Positions 8,289 to 17,633 are shown, counted from the stretch's first letter. The stretch is DNA of 64,000 nucleotides from Sphingopyxis microcysteis (GCF_012274265.1 NZ_JAANYY010000002.1:930001-994000), one strand, 5' to 3'. Numbers and translations are program-made. Notes: generated by a model from the sequence alone, not told the origin.

Positions 8289-9428
8289 ATGGATTTCACC
8301 TATACCGAAACGCAGGACATGATCCGCGACACGCTGTCGCGCTTCCTCAGCGACACCTATGATTTTGAAACGCGCCAGAAGTTCATCAATTCGGACAGCG
8401 GTCGCGATCCGGCGATCTGGACCGCCCTGGCGCAGGAGCTCGGCATGCTCGGCGCAGCCTTTGACGAGGACCATGGCGGCCTCGGCGGCGGCGCGCTCGA
8501 AAATGCGATCGTGATGGAGGAATTGGGCAAGGTCATCGGGATCGAACCCTATCTGCCGACCGTCGTCATCGCGGGCGGCGCGCTGAAAGCCGTCGGCGGG
8601 GCGCAGGCTGATGCGTTGATCCCGGAGATTATCGCGGGCAATGCGATCATCGCCTTCGCCTATGCTGAGCCGCAAGGCCGCTACGACCTCGCCATTTTGC
8701 GCACGACCGCCAAGAAAGATGGCGCGGGCTATGTGCTGAACGGGCACAAGGGCGTCGTCTATGCCGCGCCCTGGGCGACGCATCTGCTCGTTACCGCGCG
8801 TACCGGCGGTGGCCAGCGCGACCGCGAGGGCGTGTCGCTATTCCTGATCGACGCCAATCTGCCCGGTATCGTGCGCCGGGACTATCCGACCGTCGATGGC
8901 AGCCGCGCGTCGGAAATCTATTTCGAAAATGTCGCGATCCCCGGCGACGCGCTGCTCGGCGGCGAAGGCACCGGCCTGCCGCTGGTCGAACAGATCGTCG
9001 ATGAAGCGACCGTCGCGGTGTGCGCCGAAGCGACCGGCGTCATGCAGAAACTACACGAAGGCACGCTGGAATATACGCAGCAGCGCAAGCAGTTCGGCAT
9101 TCCGATCGCCAAGTTCCAGGTGCTGCAGCACCGCATGGTCGACATGTTCATGGAAGTCGAACAGGCGCGTTCGATGACGATCATGGGCGTACTGAAGCTC
9201 GGCCTGCCCGCGAACGAACGCATGGCCGCGGTTTCGGCCGCCAAGGCGAAGGTCGCGCGCGGCGCCAAATTTGTCGGCCAGAACGCGATCCAAACGCATG
9301 GCGGCATCGGCATCACGCAGGAATTGGCGATCGGCCACTATTTCAAGCGCGCGACGTTGATCGAAGCCCAGTTCGGCAGCCATGACTATCACATGGACCG
9401 TTACGAACGGCTTGTGCTGGCGGATTGA
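8289..9428 (+). CDS. Acyl-CoA dehydrogenase, small-subunit type
   Basis: A 379-residue acyl-CoA dehydrogenase family protein, more divergent than its upstream neighbour. Seen: an N-terminal helical domain (DFTYTETQDMIRDTLSRFL), the middle beta domain (FAYAEPQGRYDLAILRTTA, NGHKGVVYAAPWAT), and the C-terminal helices with NAIQTHGGIGITQELAIGHYFKRATLIE. The IQTHGG-G-T-E helix for FAD contact is intact. The loop that carries the MCAD catalytic Glu is not recognisable. Spacing of 112 bases from the first gene, filled by a palindromic repeat, still suits one transcript. The paired layout suggests a heteromeric enzyme for a bulky or branched acyl-CoA; the substrate is not readable. Confidence 0.9.
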   Translation: MDFTYTETQDMIRDTLSRFLSDTYDFETRQKFINSDSGRDPAIWTALAQELGMLGAAFDEDHGGLGGGALENAIVMEELGKVIGIEPYLPTVVIAGGALKAVGGAQADALIPEIIAGNAIIAFAYAEPQGRYDLAILRTTAKKDGAGYVLNGHKGVVYAAPWATHLLVTARTGGGQRDREGVSLFLIDANLPGIVRRDYPTVDGSRASEIYFENVAIPGDALLGGEGTGLPLVEQIVDEATVAVCAEATGVMQKLHEGTLEYTQQRKQFGIPIAKFQVLQHRMVDMFMEVEQARSMTIMGVLKLGLPANERMAAVSAAKAKVARGAKFVGQNAIQTHGGIGITQELAIGHYFKRATLIEAQFGSHDYHMDRYERLVLAD

Positions 9429-9437
9429 TCCAACGAA

Positions 9438-9731
9438 CCCCTCTCGGGTGGAGAGGGGGCATAAACGACGGTAATGGCAGGAACCGCCCGATTGCGGACA
9501 TAGCCGATCCTCCCCCAACGGGGGAGGGGGACCACCCGAAGGGTGGTGGAGGGGCACAGGAGGTTGCCGCGACGCCGGGTTGGAAGAGCCAAGCGTTCCG
9601 GGAACGTAGCAATGGAGCACGACTTCGGCGGCAAGGCAAACCGATGGTGCCCCTCCACCAGCTTCGCTGGTCCCCCTCCCCGTTCCGGGGAGGATCGCTC
9701 CGTCCGCACTCCACCCCAAAGCCGACATTCG
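9438..9731. repeat. GC-rich mosaic intergenic repeat (family B)
   Basis: The 303-base space between the acyl-CoA dehydrogenase and the TonB receptor gene holds no gene. It begins with a perfect hairpin (CCCCTCTC 9438-9445, GAGAGGGG 9451-9458) that may end transcription of the dehydrogenase genes. Several short inverted units built from CCTCCCC and GGGGAGG words follow. Words such as TCCCCCTCCCC and GCCCCTCCACCA, and the end segment TCCACCCCAAAGCCGACAT (about 9710-9729), recur in closely similar form at 56523-56798. Confidence 0.7.
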
Positions 9732-12215
9732 CTAATACGCCACATCCACCGCGATCCGCAGCGTCCTTGGCCGCAGCGGGGTCATGAAACCTTCGTTACC
9801 CTCGACAAACGGCGTCCCCAGCGAAAAGCGGTTGCCGCGCGAATCGAACAGATTGGTCAGCGTCAGCGACAGTCCGCGCCGTTCATTGCCGACGCGCATT
9901 GCCAGTCCGGTGTCGATATAGTCGCCCTGGCTTTCGCCCAGCACCGGCCCGATCCCCAGCCGTGACGGTCCGACATAATTGGCCCAGCCATTGACGCGAA
10001 AATCCTCGTCGCCGATCACGGTAGCATAATTGACCGATCCGCGCACCGCATGGCTGGCGACGTTGGGAATGCGGCCCAGTCGCGCGGGCGCTGCGGCAAA
10101 TACCGGCAGGATTTCCAGCGCCAGATCGTCGACGCGGCTGTGGTTATAGACTGCGCCGAGTTCAAAGGTCAGTGCCTCGGTCGGGCGCATCGCCAGCGCG
10201 CCCGAAACGCTGGTGATCCGGCCATCGCCGATATTGGCGGTGGTCGGAAAGCCTGTGCTGTCGATGAAATCGGCCTGGATGTTGCGCCAACGGCTGTGCG
10301 ACACTGCAATGCTGGCATCGAACAGGCTTTGCCCCTTGTCGCCGAAGCGTACACCCGCCTCCCACGTCCGCACCTGATCGTTCAGGAAGCGCCGCACGAA
10401 ATTGCCATCGACCGCAAGCCCACCGGGCCGGAACCCCTCTTGATAGCGCGCGTAGAGGCGCAGGTTATGCAGCGGCGTCGCGAGCAGGGAGAAGGAGGGC
10501 AGCAGGTCGGTTTCGCTTCGCGACGCGGTCGTCGCGCGGCCCGCCTGGGCGAGCGCGAACGACACGCCTTCCGCCATCCCGCCCAGTCGCGCGTGCGACA
10601 GGCGGACGCCGCCCGCCGCGATCAGGTTCGGCGTCACTTCGACCGTCGCCTCGGCATAGCCCGTGACTTCGGAAATTTTGTTGGTGACGCCGGGGAGGAC
10701 CGCGCGCAGCGCGCCATAGCGATATTCGCGGTTCTGCCGCGCGCGATTGTCGATGAAGCTCGCGCCGATCACCCAGCCCAACCCGTCATGATAGGGACGC
10801 GACAAGCGGTTTTCGCTGACGAACATTCGCGTCGCGTTGCGCTGGTCGAGCACGCGGGGCACCGTGCTGAGCGGGATAACCTGGATTGGTGCGAACAGGC
10901 GCTCGACATCGACCGCGCCGCTCGAGACGACCGATCCGGGCGGCGCTTCTGGCAGGCTGGCGTCGAAGCGTTCGAACAGGCGATGGTCGACAAAGGCGTT
11001 CGACGACTGGAAATGCAGACCGTCCCAGTCTTTCATCACCACCATCGTACCGAGCCCGTAACGCGCCGAGGCATTCTGCTCGACCATCGAATTGCGCGTC
11101 AGCGGGTCGGCCGCCTTGTCGGCATATTGTGCGTCGTTCGATTTGATCGACTGGTAAACGCCGCCCAGATCGACGGTCCAGTCATCGCCAGCGTCGAAGC
11201 GAAAGGCCGCGCGGCCGCCGCGCACATGGACGCGGTTGACGTCATTCTGTCCCCGTAGCGGGTTATCGATATAGCCGCCGTCGGTCAGCATATAGCCGAC
11301 GAGACGTAGCGCATGGCCGTTGTCGCCCACCGGCAGATTGGCGATCGCGGCGATGTCGCCGCCGGGGTCGCCATGCTGGGTGACCGAGACGCCTGCGATC
11401 GCCTGCACCGACATCGCGCGCGGATCGGGCGATTTGGGGACGACGCGGATGATGCCGCCGAGCGATCCGGCACCATAGAGCGTGCCCTGCGGTCCTTCGA
11501 GGATTTCGACATTGTCGACGTCATAAAGACGCAGATCGGGATCGGGGGCGTTATAGCTGAGCCGGATGTCGCCCAGATATTGCCCGACGGTCGATTGCGT
11601 CGGGCCGGTGAAGCTGGAATCGGCGATGCCGCGAATGAACAGCTTGTTGCGCCCCGACCCCAGATGCGTCGACGAGACGGTCGCGGTCCGCGACAGGATC
11701 GATTCCATTCCGCGTTCGCCGCCAAACGCCAAATCGCCGCCACTCAATTGGGTGACGACGCCGGCAAAATGCGAATAGGGCAGGTCGGTTTTCGACGCGG
11801 TGACGATGATCTCGTCCTGCGCCGCGGCGATCATATCCTGCGAAGGTTCGCGCGCGCGCGGCTGCGGCATCTGCCGCGGCGGCGGGGCGGGGCGGTGGGC
11901 GACACGCGGCGCAAGCGGACGGCGTTCGATACGCCAGCTCGTGGCCGAGACACGGATCGCGCGGGCGTCGGAACCGCTCAACAGCCGCTGGATCGCTTGC
12001 TCGACGCTCATCCGTCCGCGTACCCGTTTGACCCGCGCTTGCCACAGTTTCGCGTCAACGACGCTGATGCTCACCCCGGCCTGCCGACTGATCACCGGCA
12101 GGGCGGTCGACAGGCTCCCTTTCGGTACGTCGAACGTGCGTTCCTCCGCCGCCAAGGCCTGCGCGGGGAGGGCCAGCAGCGTCGCAGCGGCGACAAGGGC
12201 AAGGCGCGGGTGCAT
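9732..12215 (-). CDS. TonB-dependent receptor with N-terminal STN signalling domain
   Basis: An 827-residue outer-membrane transporter of the FecA type. Order: signal peptide (1-22); STN domain about 27-85 (FDVPKGSLSTALPVISRQAG, then VEQAIQRLLSG), which in this family contacts the FecR anti-sigma factor; a Pro-rich linker; a TonB-box-like DEIIVTAS near 135; the plug domain (about 145-260); and the 22-strand barrel, ending in an aromatic residue (VDVAY). The gene lies 2 bases after fecR, as expected for a surface-signalling operon. Iron-siderophore uptake is the usual job, but FecIR-type receptors for other ligands exist and no siderophore gene is nearby, so the ligand is open. Confidence 0.9.
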   Translation of the reverse strand: MHPRLALVAAATLLALPAQALAAEERTFDVPKGSLSTALPVISRQAGVSISVVDAKLWQARVKRVRGRMSVEQAIQRLLSGSDARAIRVSATSWRIERRPLAPRVAHRPAPPPRQMPQPRAREPSQDMIAAAQDEIIVTASKTDLPYSHFAGVVTQLSGGDLAFGGERGMESILSRTATVSSTHLGSGRNKLFIRGIADSSFTGPTQSTVGQYLGDIRLSYNAPDPDLRLYDVDNVEILEGPQGTLYGAGSLGGIIRVVPKSPDPRAMSVQAIAGVSVTQHGDPGGDIAAIANLPVGDNGHALRLVGYMLTDGGYIDNPLRGQNDVNRVHVRGGRAAFRFDAGDDWTVDLGGVYQSIKSNDAQYADKAADPLTRNSMVEQNASARYGLGTMVVMKDWDGLHFQSSNAFVDHRLFERFDASLPEAPPGSVVSSGAVDVERLFAPIQVIPLSTVPRVLDQRNATRMFVSENRLSRPYHDGLGWVIGASFIDNRARQNREYRYGALRAVLPGVTNKISEVTGYAEATVEVTPNLIAAGGVRLSHARLGGMAEGVSFALAQAGRATTASRSETDLLPSFSLLATPLHNLRLYARYQEGFRPGGLAVDGNFVRRFLNDQVRTWEAGVRFGDKGQSLFDASIAVSHSRWRNIQADFIDSTGFPTTANIGDGRITSVSGALAMRPTEALTFELGAVYNHSRVDDLALEILPVFAAAPARLGRIPNVASHAVRGSVNYATVIGDEDFRVNGWANYVGPSRLGIGPVLGESQGDYIDTGLAMRVGNERRGLSLTLTNLFDSRGNRFSLGTPFVEGNEGFMTPLRPRTLRIAVDVAY

Positions 12216-12217
12216 CG

Positions 12218-13150
12218 TCAGCGGGTCAATATCCAGCCGTCGCCCTGTCGCTGCGCCTTTGTTCCCGACAAGGCGGCAAGATCGGCGATCGTACGACCGC
12301 GGTTCTTGTCAATGATCAGCGCGCCGCGAAACGACAGGTCGGCGGCCACAGGTGCGATCCGAACGTCCATTCCCGCGGTTCGCTTCAGATCTTCGGCGAC
12401 CACCGCGAGCGGCGCGCCGTTGTAAACCAGCAGCCCGCTACGCCAGCCGCCGATGCTGGCCACATCGACGTCCTGCACGACCGGCGCCTTTCGATCATTA
12501 TCACGGACCTCGATCGCCTTGCCCGCGACCAGGCGAACCTTGTCGCGATCGGGGTTGTAAAGAACGATACCCTCCGAAACGGCGACCGACGTCTGGCGCT
12601 CGCGCCGAACGACGTTGAACGCGGTTCCCAGATCGACGATCCGGTTGCCGCCCGTTTCGACGACAAAGGGATCGTTATCGCGGTGGACGACGTGGAACAT
12701 CGCCTCACCGCTTTCCAGACGAGCAAAGCGCGGGCGATCCTTGTCGATTTCGACCACCGACCCGCCATTGATCTCGATCCGCGATCCGTCGGCAAGCTCG
12801 ATCGTGCGCTGCTCGCCCGCCGCGGTTTCGATCCGATCGGCGCTACCGAAGGGATTGAGGGTCGATAGCCCGACCACCGCGACCAAGGCCGCCGCCATGG
12901 CGCCGCCAAACCAGCCACGGCGTGACGCACGCAGCGGCGTGGTCGGCACCGTCGCGGCCATGGGCTTAACCGCCGGAGGCAGCGCGCCAAGATCCTGATC
13001 GAGGCTGGCGACGGTATCGTAGATGGCGGCATGGTCAGGATCCTCGCCGAGCCAGTCGGTAAAGCCGTCCCAATCGTCGAACGCCGGGTCGCGCTGGCGG
13101 ATCAGCCAGTCGATGGCGCGCGCTTCAATGCTGTCGATATCAGGACGCAT
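12218..13150 (-). CDS. FecR-family anti-sigma regulator
   Basis: A 310-residue inner-membrane protein that passes the receptor signal to the sigma factor. The N-terminal cytoplasmic part (about 1-80) has the DUF4880-type IEARAIDWLIRQRDPAFDDW motif. One membrane helix lies near residues 100-115 (AAALVAVVGLSTL). The periplasmic FecR domain follows (GEQRTIELADGSRIEINGGS, FDVVHRDNDPFVVET-like strand, LGTAFNVVRRE). I chose the ATG at 13150, which overlaps the sigma-factor gene by 11 bases. An in-frame start at 13183 would give a non-conserved 11-residue extension. Confidence 0.88.
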   Translation of the reverse strand: MRPDIDSIEARAIDWLIRQRDPAFDDWDGFTDWLGEDPDHAAIYDTVASLDQDLGALPPAVKPMAATVPTTPLRASRRGWFGGAMAAALVAVVGLSTLNPFGSADRIETAAGEQRTIELADGSRIEINGGSVVEIDKDRPRFARLESGEAMFHVVHRDNDPFVVETGGNRIVDLGTAFNVVRRERQTSVAVSEGIVLYNPDRDKVRLVAGKAIEVRDNDRKAPVVQDVDVASIGGWRSGLLVYNGAPLAVVAEDLKRTAGMDVRIAPVAADLSFRGALIIDKNRGRTIADLAALSGTKAQRQGDGWILTR

Positions 13151-13661
13151 CGAACTGTCTCCGTAACGCGGCAAGCATCGCATACACCTTGCGCAAATCG
13201 GCTTCGACTGTGCTCAGGCTGACCCCCATTTCACTGGCAATATCGCGTTGATTGGCGCCGTCGACGCGGAACCGGCGAAAGATGCGGGCGGCGCGTTCGC
13301 CGCTACCCGCAATCGCCGCCTCGACCAGCGCGAGCTGCTCGCGCGAGATCAGTGCGATCTCTGCCGACGGGGCGTGGGTGGCCGCCGTCTCTCCCCAGGC
13401 TTGATCGCGCAGCGCGCTTTGCCGTGCCGAGCGATAGCGGTCGAGCATCAGATTGTTGGCGGCGCGCATGACATAGGGCAGGGGATCGGCGATCGGCCCC
13501 GCCGGACGATCGGTCAGCCGCATCCACAAATCCTGGAACAGATCCTCAGCCGCATCCCCCGCGCCGCGCGCCAGCAAGAAACGGACGATCCGATCGCGGT
13601 TGGCGAGCAATACGCCTTCGATGCCTTGCGCGGCATCGGTTCGGTCGTTCGAACTGGTCAT
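13140..13661 (-). CDS. FecI-type ECF RNA polymerase sigma factor
   Basis: A 173-residue extracytoplasmic-function sigma factor. Region 2 is seen as DAAEDLFQDLWMRLTD followed by LPYVMRAANNLMLDRYR. Region 4 is seen as ANQRDIASEMGVSLSTVEADLRKVYAML, the helix-turn-helix that reads the -35 element. It heads the sigma-FecR-receptor operon and should direct transcription of the receptor gene when the ligand is sensed. The reading frame stays open upstream to 13808, but the sequence before 13661 is low-complexity and unlike sigma factors. An ATG at 13685 is a second choice, and neither start has a strong ribosome site. Confidence 0.85.
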   Translation of the reverse strand: MTSSNDRTDAAQGIEGVLLANRDRIVRFLLARGAGDAAEDLFQDLWMRLTDRPAGPIADPLPYVMRAANNLMLDRYRSARQSALRDQAWGETAATHAPSAEIALISREQLALVEAAIAGSGERAARIFRRFRVDGANQRDIASEMGVSLSTVEADLRKVYAMLAALRRQFDAS

Positions 13662-13836
13662 CGATTGCTTGCTCTGGAACGCCATCTTTTGCCGGTTGGC
13701 GCCGCCCCGGCGCGCGCCATAGCTTCCCCTGATGCCGCCGTCATATAGCGGCCAAGTCCCACCGCGCAACCGCGGTGCCGGACGAGAGGGAAGGGGTTGT
13801 GCAAACATCGGCGTCTTGTTTCATTTCTGTCTAAGC

Positions 13837-13872
13837 AAGGGGGAGGCGGGGGTAGGGAGGTGCCTCCCCCTT
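13837..13872 (-). terminator. Hairpin after the autotransporter gene
   Basis: A perfect 11-bp inverted repeat (AAGGGGGAGGC 13837-13847, GCCTCCCCCTT 13862-13872) with a 14-base loop lies 22 bases beyond the autotransporter stop. The T-run is weak (CTTGCTTAG on the minus strand). The 233 bases between 13662 and 13894 hold no gene. Confidence 0.5.
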
Positions 13873-13894
13873 GCACGCGGGGCCGGCCGGGGGG

Positions 13895-16800
13895 CTAGAG
13901 GCCGACCCGCAGACTCGCACGGAACGCCCAGCCGATATGGCTTTGCTGTTCCTCCGCGGACACTTCACCGGCGACCTGAAAGGCCGAATTGCCGGCGATG
14001 CCACGGAGACGGCCGACCCAGCCGCTCGTGCGATCATCAGGGATAAGCGTGAACGGCGTGCCGTCCTTGAACGACGCCGTCGTCGCGCCGAGCGTGCCGC
14101 CGACGATCTGGCGACGGCCGCCTTCGATTTCGAAGCGCGTCCAGCCGTCATATTGGTCAAGGCCGCCGAAATCCATGCCGAGCGCCACGGTGCCCGACAC
14201 CGCCAGCTCATCGCTGTCACGCCCCAGCACCTTCAGGTCGAGCGCGTCGCCACCGCCGGTTTCCTGATAGCCCTTTTCGGTCAGTTTGAAGTAATCGACC
14301 GCAACCATCGGGCGGATCGTGATCCCCCCGGCGCGGGCGTCATAGGCGAGCGAGCCCGACGCCGACCACAGGGTACCGTCCCATTTCCCCTTCATCGTCT
14401 TCTCGATGTCGTCAGCGCCCGCCTCGGCGCTGAAGATGCGGGTGCCTTTCATCTTGATCGGCGCGCCCGAGACGCGGGCGTTGGCCATGAAGCCCTTCGA
14501 CCGCAGGCGCCAATGCAGGGCGCCCTCGAACTGGCTTGTGCTGACCTCGTTCGCATTGCTGCCGTTGCTGTCCTTGCCGCTCAGAAAAGCGACCGAACCA
14601 CCGAAGTTGCCGATGTCGCTCTTGATCTCCGCGCCGAGCCCGATGCCCCAGCCGCTGACGTCATAGCTCGCGGTATCGCCGACGCTCTTCGACGTACCCC
14701 AGACGGCCTGGTTCACCCAATAACCCCATTTTCCCTCGTCCTGGAACGGCGCGTTGGGGTCTTGCAAATGACGCGACAGCGCGCGCGAGCCAGAGGTCAC
14801 CGTCTCGAACACGCCGCCCTCATGCTCGGGCAGCATCTGGCCCAGCTGGCTGCGGAACTGATCGCCGCTGGTGATCCCCAGGAACACGTCCTCGATCTTC
14901 TGATCGGCGACCACGGCATCGAGCACCGCGTCGAACGCGCCCGCTTCCGACCGATTGAGCCCGAGTTCGGACGTGCTCTTGCGCGATACATCGACGATCA
15001 GCTGCGTCGCGTTCGACGTCAACGTGCCTTTGTAGAGGAACGGCAGCAGCGTTTGCGACGCGGTGAGATTGTTCGCGCCGGTCAGCGTACCGGCGGTCAG
15101 GACGACGTGCCGACCTTCGGCCTGTTCGATGCTCGACAGGCGCAGCGCCAGCTTGGATTCGGCGCCAAAGCTTGCGTTGCCCGTGACCTGCAACGCCGTG
15201 CCGGTGCTGCCGGTGTCGAGCAGCACGCCCAGCGTTCCTTTGTCGGTGACCGCCAGCGATGCAATCCGCGCTGCGCCCGTGACGTCAAAGGTGCCGCCGC
15301 CGACCGAGACGGCGAGTCCCTGCGCATTGGCCAGCGAGCCCGAGAAGATCGAGGTACCGCCGATGCTGAGCGTATCGGCGCCACCACCGAAATCGACCGC
15401 ACCGGTGAATTTCGACGTGCCGACCAGCGCCATGCTGTCGTTCCCGGCGCCAAAGCGCGCGTTGCCGGTGTAAATCGCGTCACCCGACAGCGCGAGGCGG
15501 TTGTTGCCGCCGCCAAAGAAGCTGTTCCCCTTCACCGACCCGTCGGCGATGTCGAACACGTCGTTGCCGCCGCCAAAGCGAACGTCGCCGACGATGCTGG
15601 GGGCGGTGACGCCCGACGCAACCGCGGTCTGCTTCACGGTAGCGCCCGCGGCATTGGCCGACAGGTCGATCGCGATATTGCGATCCGATGTGGCGAGCGC
15701 GCCGGTGGCGCTGATCGTGCCGCTGTTTTCGACCGTGGCGACGGTGCCCGACAGATCCACAATCGCGCGCGCGGTGCCATTGTCGCCGCCGGTCTTAGCC
15801 GCGATCAAGCCGCTGTTGCGGATCAACGCGACGTTGCCTCCCGCTTCGACCAGCACCGCGGTCGCAACCGAACTCGCGACGTTGTCTGCGGTCGTCGCCT
15901 CGACCTTGCCCGCGTTGCGCAGTTCGGGGGTCGTCGCACCGCTGCCGATCCGGATCGCGGTTGCCGCGACATCTTTCGACAGCGCCGCGACGCTGCCCGT
16001 CGCGCCAATACCGATCCCGCCTGCGATGGTCACGGCGCCGCCAAGGCCGCCGATCTGCATCCCGTTGCCGTCCTTGCCCGCATAAAGGCCGTTGCCGATC
16101 ACGCCGCCATCGATGATCAGGCCGAAGCCGGTGCCGGTTCCCGCGACCGGGCCGATCGTCACGCTTTGCGTTGCCGACCCGATACGCACCGCCGCCGCCG
16201 AACCGAAGGACCGCACCGCGGCGCTGCCTTCCTTGTCGTCGGGGATGCCGTCCTTGTCCTCGTCATTGTCGGTCGTGCTCGTATCCTTCGGCGGGACCGC
16301 AAGGATAATGCCGCCGGTCACATTTCCCTCGACCGACAGCGCCGGACCGCCGATCAGCAGGTCGTCGGCGTCGAGCTTCGACGGGTCGGCGGGCGGCGTC
16401 GTGAAGCGGTAACCGGTCGCGGTCAGATTGCCCTGAACGACGAGCGCGCCGGTGATGTTGCCCGCCAGCCGCGCAGCTGTGGCGTCGAGGCCGGTCGCGG
16501 TGATCGTCCCGGCTAACCGGACGTTGCCGGTCACATCCTGCAAGCCGACGCCGAGCGCGCGGTCGCCCAGCACAGAGATGGTGCCGTCGTTCGTGAAATT
16601 GCCCGTCAGCGGCCCGCCGAGGCGAATGCCTGCCGAATCATTGCCCTCGATCGTGATCGCGCCGCTGTTGACGATATTCCCGGTAAAGGCGCCGAGTGTC
16701 GCAATGCCGACGCGGTTGCTGCCCAGCGCAAAAGCGCCATCGATGTCGCCATCATTGTCGATGTCGGTCGGCGCATAGGGTTCGTCGAGGATGATCTTGC

Positions 16801-17107
16801 CCGTCGCGGCATTGGTGATCGCGCCGACCGTCCCCGCATTGGCGACGATTCCTCGCGCGCCGTTGACGTTGCTGATCTCGATCGTGCCTTCGTTGATCAC
16901 CTTGTGATTGCTGTCGATGGTGACCGCAGCGCCGCCCGCGGGTTTTACCGAACCCGTCGAGGTAACCTTGATATCGTCGGGCGCGCCCGATTTGATCGTC
17001 GACGTCCGCACCGGCGCCGTGGTCGCGGTGGTGATCGTCGTTTCCGCTTGGGCTGCGGTCGAAAGCAGGGCGGCCAGACAGGTGGTGGCCAGCAAGGTAT
17101 TGCGCAT
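13895..17107 (-). CDS. Autotransporter (type V secreted) outer-membrane protein
   Basis: A 1070-residue protein. Residues 1-21 are a signal peptide (ALLSTAAQA). Residues about 30-740 form a passenger rich in G-x-I-x-N-x-G and VTxSG-type repeats, a beta-helix pattern. Two Asp-rich loops, DIDNDGDIDGAF near residue 115 and DNDEDKDGIPDD near residue 280, resemble thrombospondin type-3 calcium sites. Residues about 800-1070 are the autotransporter beta-barrel (GYWVNQAVWG, GWGIGLGAEIK, FEIEGGRRQIVGG). The last residues read SLRVGL, so the usual terminal aromatic is replaced by Leu. AGAGGA precedes the ATG, and a 7-bp hairpin (17129-17147) lies just upstream in the leader. Adhesion or surface display is likely; no protease motif is visible. 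Confidence 0.87.
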   Translation of the reverse strand: MRNTLLATTCLAALLSTAAQAETTITTATTAPVRTSTIKSGAPDDIKVTSTGSVKPAGGAAVTIDSNHKVINEGTIEISNVNGARGIVANAGTVGAITNAATGKIILDEPYAPTDIDNDGDIDGAFALGSNRVGIATLGAFTGNIVNSGAITIEGNDSAGIRLGGPLTGNFTNDGTISVLGDRALGVGLQDVTGNVRLAGTITATGLDATAARLAGNITGALVVQGNLTATGYRFTTPPADPSKLDADDLLIGGPALSVEGNVTGGIILAVPPKDTSTTDNDEDKDGIPDDKEGSAAVRSFGSAAAVRIGSATQSVTIGPVAGTGTGFGLIIDGGVIGNGLYAGKDGNGMQIGGLGGAVTIAGGIGIGATGSVAALSKDVAATAIRIGSGATTPELRNAGKVEATTADNVASSVATAVLVEAGGNVALIRNSGLIAAKTGGDNGTARAIVDLSGTVATVENSGTISATGALATSDRNIAIDLSANAAGATVKQTAVASGVTAPSIVGDVRFGGGNDVFDIADGSVKGNSFFGGGNNRLALSGDAIYTGNARFGAGNDSMALVGTSKFTGAVDFGGGADTLSIGGTSIFSGSLANAQGLAVSVGGGTFDVTGAARIASLAVTDKGTLGVLLDTGSTGTALQVTGNASFGAESKLALRLSSIEQAEGRHVVLTAGTLTGANNLTASQTLLPFLYKGTLTSNATQLIVDVSRKSTSELGLNRSEAGAFDAVLDAVVADQKIEDVFLGITSGDQFRSQLGQMLPEHEGGVFETVTSGSRALSRHLQDPNAPFQDEGKWGYWVNQAVWGTSKSVGDTASYDVSGWGIGLGAEIKSDIGNFGGSVAFLSGKDSNGSNANEVSTSQFEGALHWRLRSKGFMANARVSGAPIKMKGTRIFSAEAGADDIEKTMKGKWDGTLWSASGSLAYDARAGGITIRPMVAVDYFKLTEKGYQETGGGDALDLKVLGRDSDELAVSGTVALGMDFGGLDQYDGWTRFEIEGGRRQIVGGTLGATTASFKDGTPFTLIPDDRTSGWVGRLRGIAGNSAFQVAGEVSAEEQQSHIGWAFRASLRVGL

Positions 17108-17395
17108 CGGGTTCCTCTTGTGATCGGAGCCGGGATGTCATCCCGGCGACAACCACAAGACGGAGCGGGGGCGGCACAGCCTTGAACAAAAATCGCGCGC
17201 TTCAAAGCCGCCCGGACATCGGGTTTACCATAGGCAACCCGCCTGATATGGCCGACCGCGCTACGGGGGGCAAAAACATAAGGTCGCCGTGGCATTTCGC
17301 CGCGACCGTTTCGGACGTTGGGCCTGGGGTAGCGTCCACTCTGCACCGGGCATCGCGGTAATTTGCGAAACGCTGCATGCTGTTTGTGCATGCCG

Positions 17396-17485
17396 TGGCG
17401 GACAGGGTGGGATTCGAACCCACGGTGAGCTTGTACCCACGGCGGTTTTCAAGACCGCTGCCTTAAACCACTCGGCCACCTGTCC
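17396..17485 (-). tRNA. tRNA-Ser (anticodon UGA)
   Basis: The minus strand folds as a class II tRNA. The acceptor stem GGACAGG (17485 inward) pairs with CCTGTCC. The anticodon loop CTTGAAA carries TGA. A long variable arm (CCGTGGGTACAAGCTCACCG) is present, as is the T arm GTGGGTTCGAATCCCAC. CCA is encoded at 17398-17396. Length is 90 bases. The upstream stretch 17108-17395 has no gene and should hold the autotransporter promoter. Confidence 0.96.
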
Positions 17486-17633
17486 GCTTGGCCGCCGCCA
17501 TAGCGCGCGGATGCGCTGCGGCAAGAAAAACCTTGTCGGCTCGGCCCGCCGCGCGAATGACTCGGCTCGTCCCGCCCTTGCCTAGCCAAGCCGCTCGCAT
17601 CTGTGCGAGACACGCCCTATGGGTGGGAGCATC

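Noticed and set aside
13871..16516. 881-codon open frame on the plus strand over the autotransporter gene
   Set aside because: High-GC shadow of the minus-strand gene; Arg/Ala/Asp-rich, no domain, no ribosome site, and the minus-strand product has a full signal peptide, passenger and barrel.
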